From positions 558,001 to 622,000 of the forward strand of contig NZ_BAABCP010000001.1 of the NCBI RefSeq assembly GCF_039539005.1: a stretch of DNA of 64,000 nucleotides. Reading direction: 5' to 3'. Source of the DNA: Microbacterium soli. GTDB lineage: Bacteria; Actinomycetota; Actinomycetes; Actinomycetales; Microbacteriaceae. Below are positions 44,690 through 55,860 of the stretch, in pieces. Numbering within the stretch: position 1 is the stretch's first letter; each line of letters starts with the position of its first letter. The notes under the pieces were generated by a model that had not been told where the DNA came from, searched no databases, and saw nothing but the letters and a program-made list of their open reading frames with translations. The position numbers and the translations under genes were made by a program.

Positions 44690-46047
44690 CAGCGCTCGCT
44701 CGTCTGAGAGACGAACTCGGCGAGGCGGTGGACACCACCGCCGAATCGCTGGAGGCCGCTCGTGCCGACCGCAGCGGGCATCGTTCGCCCGGCAGGCCGC
44801 TTGCCGTCGTGCACGCCCGCAGCGTGGATGACGTGCAGCGCACACTGCGGATCGCGTCGGCCACGGGAACCGGTGTCGTCGTGCGCGGAGCCGGCACCGG
44901 CCTGGCCGGCGGTGCGAATGCGGGACCGGGCGAGATCGTGCTCTCGACCGCGCTCATGAACCGTCTCGTCGAGGTGCGCCCCGATGACCTGCTCGCCGTG
45001 GTCGAGCCGGGCATCCTGAACGCCGATCTGAATGCGCGGCTGGCCGAGCACGGCGTGTGGTGGGCGCCCGACCCCGCCAGCCGTGACATCTCCACGGTCG
45101 GCGGCAACATCGCCACCGGCGCCGGCGGACTGCTGTGTGCGAAGTACGGCGTCGTCCGCGACGCGGTACTGGGCGTCGACCTCGTCCTCGCCGACGGACG
45201 GATGCTGCGCCTGGGCCATCGCACCGTCAAGGGCGTCACCGGTCTCGACCTCACGTCCCTCGTGATCGGTTCCGAGGGCCGGCTGGGCGTCGTCGTGGGT
45301 GCGACGCTCAAGCTGCGGCGCCTGGTGAAGGGCGACGCCTGCACCATCACGGCGTCCTTCAGCGCCGTGGGCGCAGCGGCCTCCGCAGCCTCATCGGTCA
45401 CGGCCGCCGGCATCCAGCCCGCGATCATGGAGCTCATGGACGCCCGCTCGCTGCGCGCCGTGCACGATCTGCTGGGTCTGGCCGCACCGCCGGCGGGAAC
45501 CGTCCAGCTGACCGTCAGGACCGACGGCCCGGCCGCCCGGGAGGACGCCGGCCGCATCGCCGCCGTGCTGACGGCGAACGGAGGCGATGTCACGATGACC
45601 GAAGACCCCGTCGAGGGCGAGCGCCTGCTCAGCATCCGCCGTTCCGTGCACCCCGCGCTGGCGGCGCTGGGGACGACACTCATCGAGGACGTCGCCGTTC
45701 CCCGCAGCGCGATGCCGGCGATGTTCGAGGAGATCGCCCGCATCGAGCGGGTCCACGGGCTGCAGATCCCCACGGTCGCGCACGCCGGGGACGGCAATCT
45801 GCATCCGAACTTCATCTTCGAGGGCGAGGAGGTCCCCGAGTCGATCTGGGCCGCCGCGGACGAGCTGTTCCGCGCCGCGATCCGGCTGGGCGGAACGCTC
45901 ACCGGCGAACACGGGGTCGGCGAGCTGAAGAGCCGATGGCTGGCGGAGGAGCTCGGAGACGACCAGTGGGAGCTGCAGCGGCGGATCACGCGCGTGTTCG
46001 ACCCGCAGGGCATCCTCAATCGGGGGAAGGTGTTCGCCGATGCCTGA
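44686..46047 (+). CDS. GlcD-like FAD-binding 2-hydroxyacid dehydrogenase
   Basis: A 453-residue vanillyl-alcohol-oxidase-fold flavoprotein. The FAD domain shows VVVRGAGTGLAGGANAG, STVGGNIATGAGGLLCAKYG and LVIGSEGRLGVVV. The C-terminal cap ends with AHAGDGNLHPNFIF and TGEHGVGELKSRWL, the GlcD/D-lactate dehydrogenase signature. It should oxidise glycolate or another D-2-hydroxyacid and pass electrons to an acceptor. No GlcE/GlcF partners are present, so it may work alone. ATGA overlap with the YrdB-like gene; the NUDIX gene begins 8 nt inside its end. Confidence 0.88.
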   Translation: MTALARLRDELGEAVDTTAESLEAARADRSGHRSPGRPLAVVHARSVDDVQRTLRIASATGTGVVVRGAGTGLAGGANAGPGEIVLSTALMNRLVEVRPDDLLAVVEPGILNADLNARLAEHGVWWAPDPASRDISTVGGNIATGAGGLLCAKYGVVRDAVLGVDLVLADGRMLRLGHRTVKGVTGLDLTSLVIGSEGRLGVVVGATLKLRRLVKGDACTITASFSAVGAAASAASSVTAAGIQPAIMELMDARSLRAVHDLLGLAAPPAGTVQLTVRTDGPAAREDAGRIAAVLTANGGDVTMTEDPVEGERLLSIRRSVHPALAALGTTLIEDVAVPRSAMPAMFEEIARIERVHGLQIPTVAHAGDGNLHPNFIFEGEEVPESIWAAADELFRAAIRLGGTLTGEHGVGELKSRWLAEELGDDQWELQRRITRVFDPQGILNRGKVFADA

Positions 46048-46435
46048 CATCCGCGTCAGCGCGGCGGTGATCGTCGATCGCGCGGGCCGCGCGCTCGTCG
46101 TCCGCAAGCAGGGCACGACACGCTTCATGCAGCCCGGCGGCAAGCCCGAGCCCGGCGAGACGCCCGCCCAGACCCTCATCCGCGAACTGGATGAGGAGCT
46201 CGCGCTGCACGTCGAGGAGTCCGATCTCGAGCCGCTCGGCACGTTCGTCTCCGCCGCCGCGAACGAGCCGGGCCACCGCGTGATCGCCGACGCGTTCGCG
46301 CTGCGCGCCGAGGCCGAGGACGTGGTCGTGCGCGCCGAGCTCGCCGAGCTGCGCTGGCTGGAGCGCGGCGACCGCACGAGCGTGCCGCTCGCGCCGCTCA
46401 GTCAGGAGCACCTGCTGGCGTTCGCCTGGCAGTGA
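46040..46435 (+). CDS. NUDIX hydrolase
   Basis: A 131-residue protein with the NUDIX box in GGKPEPGETPAQTLIRELDEEL (landmarks GGKPEPGE and RELDEEL), which fits Gx5Ex5UAxREx2EExGU except that the glycine after the EE pair is replaced, a tolerated change. It hydrolyses a nucleoside diphosphate linked to another moiety; (deoxy)nucleotide sanitation or an NDP-sugar are possible. It overlaps the GlcD-like gene by 8 nt and converges with nagB. Confidence 0.88.
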   Translation: MPDIRVSAAVIVDRAGRALVVRKQGTTRFMQPGGKPEPGETPAQTLIRELDEELALHVEESDLEPLGTFVSAAANEPGHRVIADAFALRAEAEDVVVRAELAELRWLERGDRTSVPLAPLSQEHLLAFAWQ

Positions 46436-46448
46436 CGTCGGCGCGGGA

Positions 46449-47228
46449 TCAGAGACCCTGCCAGGCCGGCTTGTTGGCGTAGGAGCGGCGGTAGTAGTCG
46501 GCGAGCTTCAGCTGCGATGCGGCTTCCTCGTCGACGACCACCGTGACGTGCGGATGCAGCTGCACGGCCGACCCGGGGACCATGGCGCTGACGGGCCCCT
46601 CAACCGCGGCCGCGACCGCGTGCGCCTTGCCCTCGCCGAACGCGAGCATCACGAGGTGCCGCGCCCGCAGGATCGTCCCCAGACCCTGGGTGATGCAGTG
46701 CTGCGGGACATCGTGCACGGAGTCGAAGAAGCGCGCGTTGTCCTGGCGGGTCTGCTCGGTGAGCGTCTTGATGCGCGTGGTGGAGGCGAACGAGGAGCCC
46801 GGCTCGTTGAAGCCGATGTGGCCGTCGGTGCCGATCCCGAGGAGCTGCAGGTCGATGCCTCCCGCGGCGACGATGGCCGCGTCGTAGTCGTCGCCGGCAT
46901 GCTGGATCGTCTCGATCGCGCCGTCGGGGACACGGATCAGCTTCGGGTCCAGCCCCAGGGGCTCGATGACCTCACGCGTGATGACGGAGCGGTAGCTCTG
47001 GGGATGCGCGGGGTCGATGCCGACGTACTCGTCCAGCGCGAACCCGCGGACGTGCGACAGATCGCGGCCGGCCAGGCGTGTGCGGAGGGCATCGTAGACC
47101 GGCAGCGGGGTGGATCCCGTCGCGAGCCCCAGGACGGGTTCGGGGACGGTGTCGATGAGCCGGACGATCTCATCGGCGACGAGCGCGCCGCCGACGTTCC
47201 GGTTCTCCACGATGACGACTTCAGCCAT
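46449..47228 (-). CDS. nagB: Glucosamine-6-phosphate deaminase
   Basis: A 259-residue NagB. Motifs are LGLATGSTPLPVYDAL, the GFALDEYVGID loop (catalytic Asp), LLGIGTDGHIGFNEPGS, and the C-terminal VVVDEEAASQL. It converts glucosamine-6-P to fructose-6-P and ammonia, following NagA. An aaggag ribosome site precedes the ATG at 47228. Unlike the hexameric E. coli enzyme, the short C-terminus suggests the non-allosteric form. Confidence 0.95.
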   Translation of the reverse strand: MAEVVIVENRNVGGALVADEIVRLIDTVPEPVLGLATGSTPLPVYDALRTRLAGRDLSHVRGFALDEYVGIDPAHPQSYRSVITREVIEPLGLDPKLIRVPDGAIETIQHAGDDYDAAIVAAGGIDLQLLGIGTDGHIGFNEPGSSFASTTRIKTLTEQTRQDNARFFDSVHDVPQHCITQGLGTILRARHLVMLAFGEGKAHAVAAAVEGPVSAMVPGSAVQLHPHVTVVVDEEAASQLKLADYYRRSYANKPAWQGL

Positions 47229-47525
47229 GAACGATTCTCTCCTTGTCGAGGGCGACGGTGCCGGGTTCCCGCAGAGCTGCTCCGCCGCCGCCTGTGGCGG
47301 CGAGTCGATCGGAGCACCCCGATTCTCTCATCGACGCGGAGAACTCGCGCATCCGCCCGGACCGGCGGCGGCGCGAAGCGGCCTGCAGGACGGAGAGGAC
47401 CTCCGCAGGTTATCGAAATGTTACCGGTCCGGGCGTTCCCGAGGCGCACGGGGCGTTTCACGGACCCGCCCGTCGCTTAACATGGGAGGGTCAGCCGAAT
47501 CGTGTGCCATGGGGGGGGTGAGCGG

Positions 47526-48974
47526 GTGACCGATCTGATCTCCGATCCCGGAACAGGAGAGGTCCGCACCTCAGCGCCCGACGCGCTGACGCAGGAGAGC
47601 GGGCAACCCGTGCAGTGGGCTCCGACCGAGGCGCCGGCCAAGAAGAAGAGGCACATCGGCCTGTGGGTCGGACTCGGTGCGGGCGCACTGGTGCTCGTCG
47701 GCGCGGCCGCATCGCTGATCCTCATCGCCCCCGGCACCACGATCGCCGGCGTCCCCGTCGGCGGCATGACCCCGGGCATCGCGGCCGAGGCGATCAGCTC
47801 CCGCCTGGCCACCACGGAGATCGAGCTGACCGGCGCGGGCGACGGAACGACGCTCACCGGCGCCGACCTGGGTGCGCACGTCGACGCCGAGGGCCTGGCG
47901 GAGCAGGCGTTCGCCGATCGCCCCCTGTGGAACATCTCGGCGTGGATGGGCGAGCCGATCCACGCCGACGTGCTCCTCGACCCTGAGATCGCGGAGCACG
48001 CGCTGCACGCAGCCGTCCCCACCAGCTACGTCGACCCCGTCAGCGCCGACGTCGTCTTCGATGCGGACGCGTCCGCGTACACCTTCACGCCCGCCGAGAC
48101 CGGTACCGGCATCTCCGTGCCCGACCTCGCCGATGCGTTCACCGCGGCCGCGTCGGACGGCGAGCGCGCGTTCCGCTTCTCCGCCGATGCGACGGAGGTC
48201 ACCGCCACCATCACCGACGAGAAGGCCGCCGCCACCGTCGAGAAGCTCAACGACATGCTCGCCACCATCGGCTTCTATGTCGGCGACGAGCGCACCGTGC
48301 CCGTCGCCGCGGACGTGGCGGCGTCCTGGCTGAGCATCGACGAGGTCGACGGCGAGCTGACGATCACCGCCGACCAGTCCGCGATCCAGACCATGGTGGC
48401 GTCGCTGCCCGACCTGGTGAACCGCGACGTCGTCACGCAGCAGAACATCGTCGATTCGACGGGCAAGGTGCTGCGCACCCTCACGGAGGGCAAGGACGGC
48501 CGCGTCCTCGGGGACACCACGGGCATCGCCTCCGCCTTCGCGACGGATCTCACGCAGGGCGAGGCGGCCTTCCAGCTCCCCGTCACCTCGACGCCGTTCG
48601 AGACGACGACGCTGTTCCGCCGCATCGAGGTGGACATCAGCGAGCAGCGGACGTACCTCTTCGAGAACGAGAAACTCGTCGAGTCCTGGGCGATCTCCAG
48701 CGGTCTGCCGGAGACCCCGACTCCGCTGGGACGCTTCCGCGTGTTCGGCCACACGGCCAAGCAGAGCATGGGCTGCGGACCGGACTCCCCGTACTGCACA
48801 CCGAACGTGCCGTGGAACACCTGGTTCGCCCCGGACATCGCCTTCCACGGCGCGTACTGGCACAACAACTTCGGCCACCGCATGAGCCACGGCTGCGTGA
48901 ACCTGCCGCCGTCGATCGCCAAGCAGGTCTACGATTGGTCTCCGGTGGGCCTCGAGGTGTGGGTGCACGCCTGA
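47526..48974 (+). CDS. L,D-transpeptidase with peptidoglycan-binding-type domain
   Basis: A 482-residue cell-wall enzyme. A basic cytosolic N-terminus (AKKKRHIG) is followed by one membrane helix (about 44-68). Two repeats of the PG_binding_4/VanW-associated type start at TTIAGVPVGGMTPGIAAEAI. A C-terminal YkuD domain follows (RRIEVDISEQRTYLFEN), with the catalytic HGAYWHNN and SHGCVNL (Cys nucleophile). It makes 3-3 cross-links or attaches proteins to peptidoglycan outside the membrane. The GTG at 47526 was chosen for the G-rich ribosome site just upstream. It converges with icd at a strong hairpin. Confidence 0.93.
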   Translation: MTDLISDPGTGEVRTSAPDALTQESGQPVQWAPTEAPAKKKRHIGLWVGLGAGALVLVGAAASLILIAPGTTIAGVPVGGMTPGIAAEAISSRLATTEIELTGAGDGTTLTGADLGAHVDAEGLAEQAFADRPLWNISAWMGEPIHADVLLDPEIAEHALHAAVPTSYVDPVSADVVFDADASAYTFTPAETGTGISVPDLADAFTAAASDGERAFRFSADATEVTATITDEKAAATVEKLNDMLATIGFYVGDERTVPVAADVAASWLSIDEVDGELTITADQSAIQTMVASLPDLVNRDVVTQQNIVDSTGKVLRTLTEGKDGRVLGDTTGIASAFATDLTQGEAAFQLPVTSTPFETTTLFRRIEVDISEQRTYLFENEKLVESWAISSGLPETPTPLGRFRVFGHTAKQSMGCGPDSPYCTPNVPWNTWFAPDIAFHGAYWHNNFGHRMSHGCVNLPPSIAKQVYDWSPVGLEVWVHA

Positions 48975-49003
48975 CGAGTCTCCACGGTCGCCTCGTCGGC
49001 CGG

Positions 49004-49052
49004 GGACGGGAAACGGGCGGATGCCTGTGCCGCATCCGCCCGTTTCCCGTCC
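49004..49052. terminator. Strong bidirectional terminator hairpin
   Basis: A perfect 21-bp stem (49004-49024 pairing with 49032-49052) closes a 7-nt loop (ctgtgcc), exactly in the 82-nt gap between the convergent L,D-transpeptidase and isocitrate dehydrogenase genes. The stem is GC-rich with an AAA/TTT step in the middle. There is no long T run, common for actinobacterial terminators. Confidence 0.88.
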
Positions 49053-49056
49053 GGGC

Positions 49057-51276
<2,220 letters not shown>

Positions 51277-51303
51277 CGGATCTCCGTTCGCGAAGGCAGA
51301 TTT

Positions 51304-51321
51304 TATCTTGATACCAAGATA
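51304..51321. promoter_or_regulatory. Palindromic operator over the icd -10
   Basis: TATCTTG-atac-CAAGATA is a perfect 7-bp inverted repeat 28 nt before icd. On the minus strand TAAAAT, a good -10, overlaps its proximal arm. A TCTTGaTAtCAAGA-like dyad is the style of MarR/PadR-type repressors. The identity of the regulator is unknown and no such gene is in the window. Confidence 0.65.
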
Positions 51322-51399
51322 CCCGAGTCTGATCGGCGTCATGCGTGGCGCCTCTCGACTCCGGCGCCCGGTTTCCGCCACACGAGGTCGATCACACGC

Positions 51400-51411
51400 T
51401 AGCCTGGGTGC
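51400..51411 (+). promoter_or_regulatory. Leaderless-type -10 before the GNAT gene
   Basis: TAGCCT (51400-51405) lies 6 nt before the ATG at 51412, the same hexamer and spacing as at 3525-3536. It predicts transcription starting on the start codon. Confidence 0.5.
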
Positions 51412-51870
51412 ATGTCGGAACTGCGTGTGGTCGAACTGTCCGCGGCGACGATCGTCGCCGTCAACAACCTGTCCCTCAAGCCGGGGCAGGAGCAGTTCCT
51501 CGCGCCGGTGTCGTACGGCATCGCCGCGACGGTCGTGAACCCGCAGACCTCCTGGCAGCGCGTGGTTCTCGACGGGGACCAGGTGGTCGGGTTCGTGAGC
51601 GCGAGCTTCAACGCCGACGCGCCCGACGAGCATTTCCGAAGCGTGCTGTGGCGGATCAACGTCGATGCCGACGACCAGGGGCGGGGCATCGGCCGCTTCG
51701 CCGTCAAGACTCTGATCGACGAGGCCCGTGCGCGGGGCGTCGGTCACGTGAACGTGATCTACGAGGCCGGTGAGGACGGGCCCGAGGCCTTCTTCCGGCG
51801 AGTGGGCTTCGAGCCCGTCGGCGAGACCGAGTACTCCGAGGTCATCGCCCAGATCCGCGTCACGGACTGA
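51412..51870 (+). CDS. GNAT-family N-acetyltransferase (polyamine acetyltransferase-like)
   Basis: A 152-residue GNAT protein. The acetyl-CoA site is [20 protein letters not shown] (Q/RxxGxG/A), followed by [26 protein letters not shown] (landmark [12 protein letters not shown]). It resembles spermine/spermidine acetyltransferases of the BltD/PaiA group. It has no apparent ribosome site but has a leaderless-type -10. It is divergent from icd. The substrate is inferred only at subgroup level. Confidence 0.85.
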   Translation: MSELRVVELSAATIVAVNNLSLKPGQEQFLAPVSYGIAATVVNPQTSWQRVVLDGDQVVGFVSASFNADAPDEHFRSVLWRINVDADDQGRGIGRFAVKTLIDEARARGVGHVNVIYEAGEDGPEAFFRRVGFEPVGETEYSEVIAQIRVTD

Positions 51871-51920
51871 ACCGGCGGCGGGGCCTCGGATCCCCTCCCC
51901 CACCGAGACCCCGTCGCCGT

Positions 51921-51946
51921 CCTCGGCTCTCCCCGGCGAGCCGAGG
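51921..51946 (+). terminator. Probable terminator after the GNAT gene
   Basis: CCTCGGCTC (51921-51929) and GAGCCGAGG (51938-51946) form a perfect 9-bp GC-rich stem with an 8-nt loop, 51 nt after the GNAT stop. No T run follows. Confidence 0.5.
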
Positions 51947-52026
51947 ATCGACCCGGGAGCGCCCGCGCCGCGCACGGAGCCCCGAGCGCGCGCACCCCGG
52001 ACGCTCGTCGTGACCCCGACGCTCCC

Positions 52027-52074
52027 GACTTTACGTATCGCAATGCAACAAAATGCATGATCCCTCATTAGGCT
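52027..52074 (+). promoter_or_regulatory. ROK operator copy 1 and leaderless -10
   Basis: A 29-nt element (52027-52055) starting gactttacgtat and ending acaaaatg matches one at 53493-53521 at 20 of 29 positions. TAGGCT (52069-52074) lies 7 nt before the ROK ATG at 52082, indicating a leaderless transcript. The element covers the -35 area. Autoregulation by the ROK protein is inferred. Confidence 0.65.
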
Positions 52075-52081
52075 CGGCCCC

Positions 52082-53212
52082 ATGGCCGAACCCTCCTGGT
52101 CGTGGCCCGACCTGCATGATGCGCAGCGCTCCGTCCTGCTCGAGCTCCTCGTTCATGGGTCGCATTCCCGCGCCGAGCTGACGCGCCGCACAGGACTGTC
52201 TCGGGCGTCATTGATGCGTCTGGCCCGGAACCTCGTCGACCTGGGCCTCGCCAGTGAGGGCGGCACCGAGACGCGCAGGAGTCGCGGACGCCCTTCGGGG
52301 ACTCTCCATCTGCGCGGTGAGGCCGCGCACTTCATCGGCATCAAACTCACCGGGGACGCCCTGTACTGCGCCGTCACCGATCTGTCGGCCCGCGTCGTGA
52401 GCACCTCCGAGAAGAAGTTCCGCTCGAGATCCGTCGACGACGTCGTCGATCTCATCGGACACGTGGTGGATGAGATGCGCCGAGACCACCCCAGGATCGC
52501 CGCCATCGGGGTGTGCCTCGCCGGGGACATCACGGGCGCAGACGGTGAACGGGAGGTGGTCGGCTCGCACTTCCTCGGCTGGGACGCCGTGCCTCTCGTG
52601 CGCCTGGTCGCCGAGCGCACCGGTCTGCCCACCGAGATCGCGAACGATGTCCAGGCGCTCACCACGGCGCATCACTGGTTCGGTGCAGGACGCGGCAGTC
52701 GTTCCATGGCGCTGATCGGACTGGGCGCGGGCATCGGCGCGGGCATCGTCGTCGATGACGACCTCATCCGAGGCGCCGGGGGGCGCCCGGGCAAAGTGGG
52801 GCATCTCCGCGTGCACGACTCCGGGCCGGAATGCGATCGCGGGCACGTCGGATGCGTTTCGGCGTACGTCACCGGACCCGCCATCGAGCGCCGCGCCGGC
52901 GCTCCCGTCAGGGCCGTCGTGGCGCGCGCCGCCGACGGGGACGCCGGATGCACGAGCATCCTCGATGACGCCGTCCGTGCCCTGGGCGTGGTGATCGGAA
53001 CCCTGGTCAGCATCACGGATGTGGAGAAGGTGATCGTCACCGGCGAGGGCCTTCCGATCATCGCGCGGAACCCCGCGCTGCTGTTCGCCTCAACGGCCGC
53101 GGCCCTCGACCCCGCGTCCGCACCGCCCCGCGTCGAGATGCATCCGTTCGAGTTCTCCGACTACGCCTGGGCGGCCGCCGTCTGCGCCACGCGACTGCTC
53201 CTTTCCAGCTGA
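52082..53212 (+). CDS. ROK-family transcriptional regulator
   Basis: A 376-residue regulator with an N-terminal MarR-like helix-turn-helix ([27 protein letters not shown], landmark [20 protein letters not shown]) and a C-terminal ROK sugar-kinase-like fold. The fold shows [25 protein letters not shown] and [10 protein letters not shown]. The usual zinc-cysteine cluster is reduced to [15 protein letters not shown]. It probably represses its own gene and the downstream ABC-GH95 operon through two similar 29-nt elements, with release by an imported sugar. Likely leaderless. Confidence 0.92.
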   Translation: MAEPSWSWPDLHDAQRSVLLELLVHGSHSRAELTRRTGLSRASLMRLARNLVDLGLASEGGTETRRSRGRPSGTLHLRGEAAHFIGIKLTGDALYCAVTDLSARVVSTSEKKFRSRSVDDVVDLIGHVVDEMRRDHPRIAAIGVCLAGDITGADGEREVVGSHFLGWDAVPLVRLVAERTGLPTEIANDVQALTTAHHWFGAGRGSRSMALIGLGAGIGAGIVVDDDLIRGAGGRPGKVGHLRVHDSGPECDRGHVGCVSAYVTGPAIERRAGAPVRAVVARAADGDAGCTSILDDAVRALGVVIGTLVSITDVEKVIVTGEGLPIIARNPALLFASTAAALDPASAPPRVEMHPFEFSDYAWAAAVCATRLLLSS

Positions 53213-53594
53213 CGAGCCGCCGACCGGCGCCGGTTCGTCTCCGGACGCCGAAGAAGTCGGATCTCCGATCCTACGTTCCCCGCTCGGCGTGCCGACTGAC
53301 GCGATCATGACCACCTCCGCAATCATGCGGACTTTTGGGGTCATGTGCGCCAGAAAACACCGTATTCCTGGGGTTCACCGGTCCTGGGGAGACGCCCGTG
53401 AGACGCCCCGAACGGCGGATCGTTCCGCGGCACTCATCCTCCCTCGCTTCTCGATCCAACCCAGACATCGGATCAATTTGTGAAATCTCCTTGACTTTAT
53501 GTATTGGCGAAACACAAAATGGGGTCCGGAGGTTCCCCGTGGAACTCCTCTTCCGCCCCGAAGCCAGACAGCGTCGTCCGAAAGGAATCAGCAC
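53213..53594. other. 382-nt intergenic region with operon promoter, otherwise featureless
   Basis: I see no gene in 53213-53490; short frames there have no ribosome site or conserved look. The functional part is the last ~105 nt: promoter and ROK element at 53491-53521, and an aaagga ribosome site at 53581-53586. The AT content rises locally around 53270-53360 (aaaacaccgtatt), the least GC-rich part of the gap, without recognisable structure. Confidence 0.5.
53491..53521 (+). promoter_or_regulatory. Promoter and ROK operator copy 2 before the ABC-GH95 operon
   Basis: TTGACT (53491-53496) and CAAAAT (53515-53520), 18 nt apart, form the promoter. The 29-nt element 53493-53521, similar to the one at 52027-52055, spans it from -35 to -10, an ideal position for repression. 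Its two halves (TTTATGTATT and the reverse of AAACACAAAA) form an imperfect dyad around GCG. Confidence 0.65.
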
Positions 53595-54917
53595 ATGAAA
53601 TCTCCCCGAGCATCCTCCCGCGTTCCCCTCCGATGGACCGCGATCGCCCTCGCACCGGCCCTTGCCGCACTGGCTCTGGCCGCGTGCTCCTCCTCTTCCG
53701 ACCCCGCTCCGGGCACGGGCACCGCCGATGAGCCGGTCACCGTCGACTTCTGGGGCTGGGTCCCCGGTCTGGAAGATCTCGTCGCGCAGTGGAACGAGCA
53801 GAACGACCACATCCACGTGGAGTTCCACCGCATGACCGGAGACGACGGCCAGAAGGTGGAGGCCGCCGTCGACGCCGGTAAAGGACCCGACCTCGTGCAG
53901 CTGTCCACCCATGATCTCCCCGACTACGTGATCAGCGAGCGCGTCGTCGACATCACCGAGTACGTCTCCAAACACGAGGACAACTACACGCCCGCATCCT
54001 GGGCCGCCGTGTCCTTCGACGGACAGGTCTACGGCGTCCCCCAGGGCATCGGTCCGGCGGCGACGATGTACCGCACCGACATCTTCGAGGATCTCGGTCT
54101 CGAGATGCCCGAGACGTGGGACGAGTATCTCGAGACGGCTCGAGCCCTGAAGGCCGCCGACCCCGAGGTGCGGATCGCCAACCTCTCCCCCTCGGAGATC
54201 GGGCAATGGGCCCAGGAGATCCAGCAGGCGGAGAGCAGCTGGTACGGCATCGACGGCGACGCCTGGACGGTCGGCGTGAACGACGCGGGAAGCAGGCTCG
54301 TCGCCGAACGCTGGCAGACCCTGCTCGACGAGGACCTGGTCACCACCGAGCAGATGTGGACCCCGGAGTACTGGGCACTGGTGAACTCCGGCCGGATCGC
54401 CACGATCACCTATGCCGCGTGGTTCCCGACGTCCATCGTCGAGAACGCCGCCGACACCGCGGGGAAGTGGCGCGTGGCGCCGATGCCGAAGAACGCCGGC
54501 TCGGAGAACTCCGGCGACTCCGGCGGCGCGGCCGTGGTGGTGCTGAAGAACACGGAGAACGCCGCAGCGGCCGCGGAGTTCGCCGCGTGGCTGAACGGGT
54601 CCGACGACACGCAGGACGCCCTCATCACCGTGGGCGGCCTGTTCCCGTCGACGCTCAACGGACTGGCATCGGATGCCCTGACCGCGCCCTCGGACTTCTT
54701 CGGCGGTCAGGTCGTCAACGAGGTCTTCATCGAATCCGCGAAGCAGACTCCCGCGACCTGGGTGGAGGGCCCCAACTACGGTGCCATCCAGACCGTGCTG
54801 CTGGACGAGTTCGCGAAGGTCGTCGGCGGCGAGGGCACATTCCTGCAGGCTCTCGACACGGCGCAGCAGGCCGCCGTCGCAGACCTCGAATCCCGCGGCC
54901 TCAGTGTGAAGGGCTGA
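53595..54917 (+). CDS. Sugar ABC importer binding lipoprotein
   Basis: A 440-residue solute-binding protein of the CUT1 type. It has a lipoprotein signal with a hydrophobic stretch (LAPALAALALAACSS; lipid-modified Cys at 31), an N-domain with VDFWGWVPGLEDLVAQWN, then VQLSTHDLPDYVISE and MYRTDIFEDLGLEMPETWDE. It captures an oligosaccharide at the cell surface for the two permeases that follow. First gene of the ROK-controlled operon, with ribosome site aaagga 8 nt before the ATG. The substrate is suggested only by the GH95 gene at the operon end. Confidence 0.92.
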   Translation: MKSPRASSRVPLRWTAIALAPALAALALAACSSSSDPAPGTGTADEPVTVDFWGWVPGLEDLVAQWNEQNDHIHVEFHRMTGDDGQKVEAAVDAGKGPDLVQLSTHDLPDYVISERVVDITEYVSKHEDNYTPASWAAVSFDGQVYGVPQGIGPAATMYRTDIFEDLGLEMPETWDEYLETARALKAADPEVRIANLSPSEIGQWAQEIQQAESSWYGIDGDAWTVGVNDAGSRLVAERWQTLLDEDLVTTEQMWTPEYWALVNSGRIATITYAAWFPTSIVENAADTAGKWRVAPMPKNAGSENSGDSGGAAVVVLKNTENAAAAAEFAAWLNGSDDTQDALITVGGLFPSTLNGLASDALTAPSDFFGGQVVNEVFIESAKQTPATWVEGPNYGAIQTVLLDEFAKVVGGEGTFLQALDTAQQAAVADLESRGLSVKG

Positions 54918-54921
54918 CCCT

Positions 54922-55860
54922 GTGACCGCTCCACTGGCCACGGCCTCCCGGCGCCGGTTCTCCGGCGCCGGGAGGCCGTGGGTGCCCTACGCGTTCGTGG
55001 CGCCGTTCACCGTCCTCTTCCTCGTGTTCCTCGTGGCGCCGATCATCGTGGGAGTGCTCAACAGTCTGTTCTCCCGCAAGTCGAGCGGCCTGGGATTTGG
55101 CGGCACCTCGGTCGAATTCACCGGTCTCGAGAACTTCATCCGCGTGTTCGCGGACGAGGACTTCCTCCTGGGCTTCCCCCGGGTCATCCTCTACGGGCTG
55201 ATCCAGGTCCCGGTCATGATGATCATCGCCGCCGCGCTCGCGCTCCTGTTCGACTCCGCGCTGGTCAGGGCGAAGCGCTTCTTCCAATTCGCCGTGTTCC
55301 TCCCCTACGCGGTCCCCACGGTCATCGCCGCTCTGCTGTGGGGATTCCTCTATCAGCCCTCCGTGAGTCCGCTCCTGCAGTTCCTGTCCTCCTTCGGGGT
55401 CGACATCGACCTGCTCGGCCCCGGCACGGTCTGGTTCGCGATCGGGAACATCAACCTGTGGTCCTTGATCGGCATCAACATGATCATCCTGTTCTCCGCT
55501 CTGCAGTCCGTCCCCCGGGAGATGTACGAGGCGGCGAGGATCGACGGGGCCGGCGAGGTGCGCACCGCTCTCCAGGTCAAGCTGCCGATGATCACCCCGG
55601 CGGTGCTGCTGACGACCCTCTCGAGCGTGATCGGCACGCTGCAGCTGTTCAACGAGCCCCAGGTGCTGCAGAGCATCACCTCGAACATCCCGAGCGATTT
55701 CACACCGAACATGGCCATCTACGCGACCTCGACTCTCGGCAAGAACGCGAACCTGTCCTCCGCGATGGCGGTCGTCCTCGGTCTGGCGACGCTCATCGTC
55801 TCGCTCCTCCTGCTCGCCGCGAACAGGGCCAATGCAAAGGCGGCCACCGATGGCATCTGA
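54922..55860 (+). CDS. Sugar ABC importer permease, MalF type
   Basis: A 312-residue six-helix permease. The N-terminal helix is PYAFVAPFTVLFLVFLVAPI, and the EAA loop is EMYEAARIDGAGEVRTALQV. The GTG start lies 4 nt after the binding-protein stop. The end overlaps the second permease by 11 nt. Forms the channel with the next gene product; the ATPase is not encoded here. Confidence 0.92.
   Translation: MTAPLATASRRRFSGAGRPWVPYAFVAPFTVLFLVFLVAPIIVGVLNSLFSRKSSGLGFGGTSVEFTGLENFIRVFADEDFLLGFPRVILYGLIQVPVMMIIAAALALLFDSALVRAKRFFQFAVFLPYAVPTVIAALLWGFLYQPSVSPLLQFLSSFGVDIDLLGPGTVWFAIGNINLWSLIGINMIILFSALQSVPREMYEAARIDGAGEVRTALQVKLPMITPAVLLTTLSSVIGTLQLFNEPQVLQSITSNIPSDFTPNMAIYATSTLGKNANLSSAMAVVLGLATLIVSLLLLAANRANAKAATDGI

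Noticed and set aside
47411..47425. ttatcgaaatgttacc upstream of the L,D-transpeptidase as an MtrA- or GlnR-type site
   Set aside because: The halves are not properly inverted or spaced for either regulator, so the match is too weak to report as a site.
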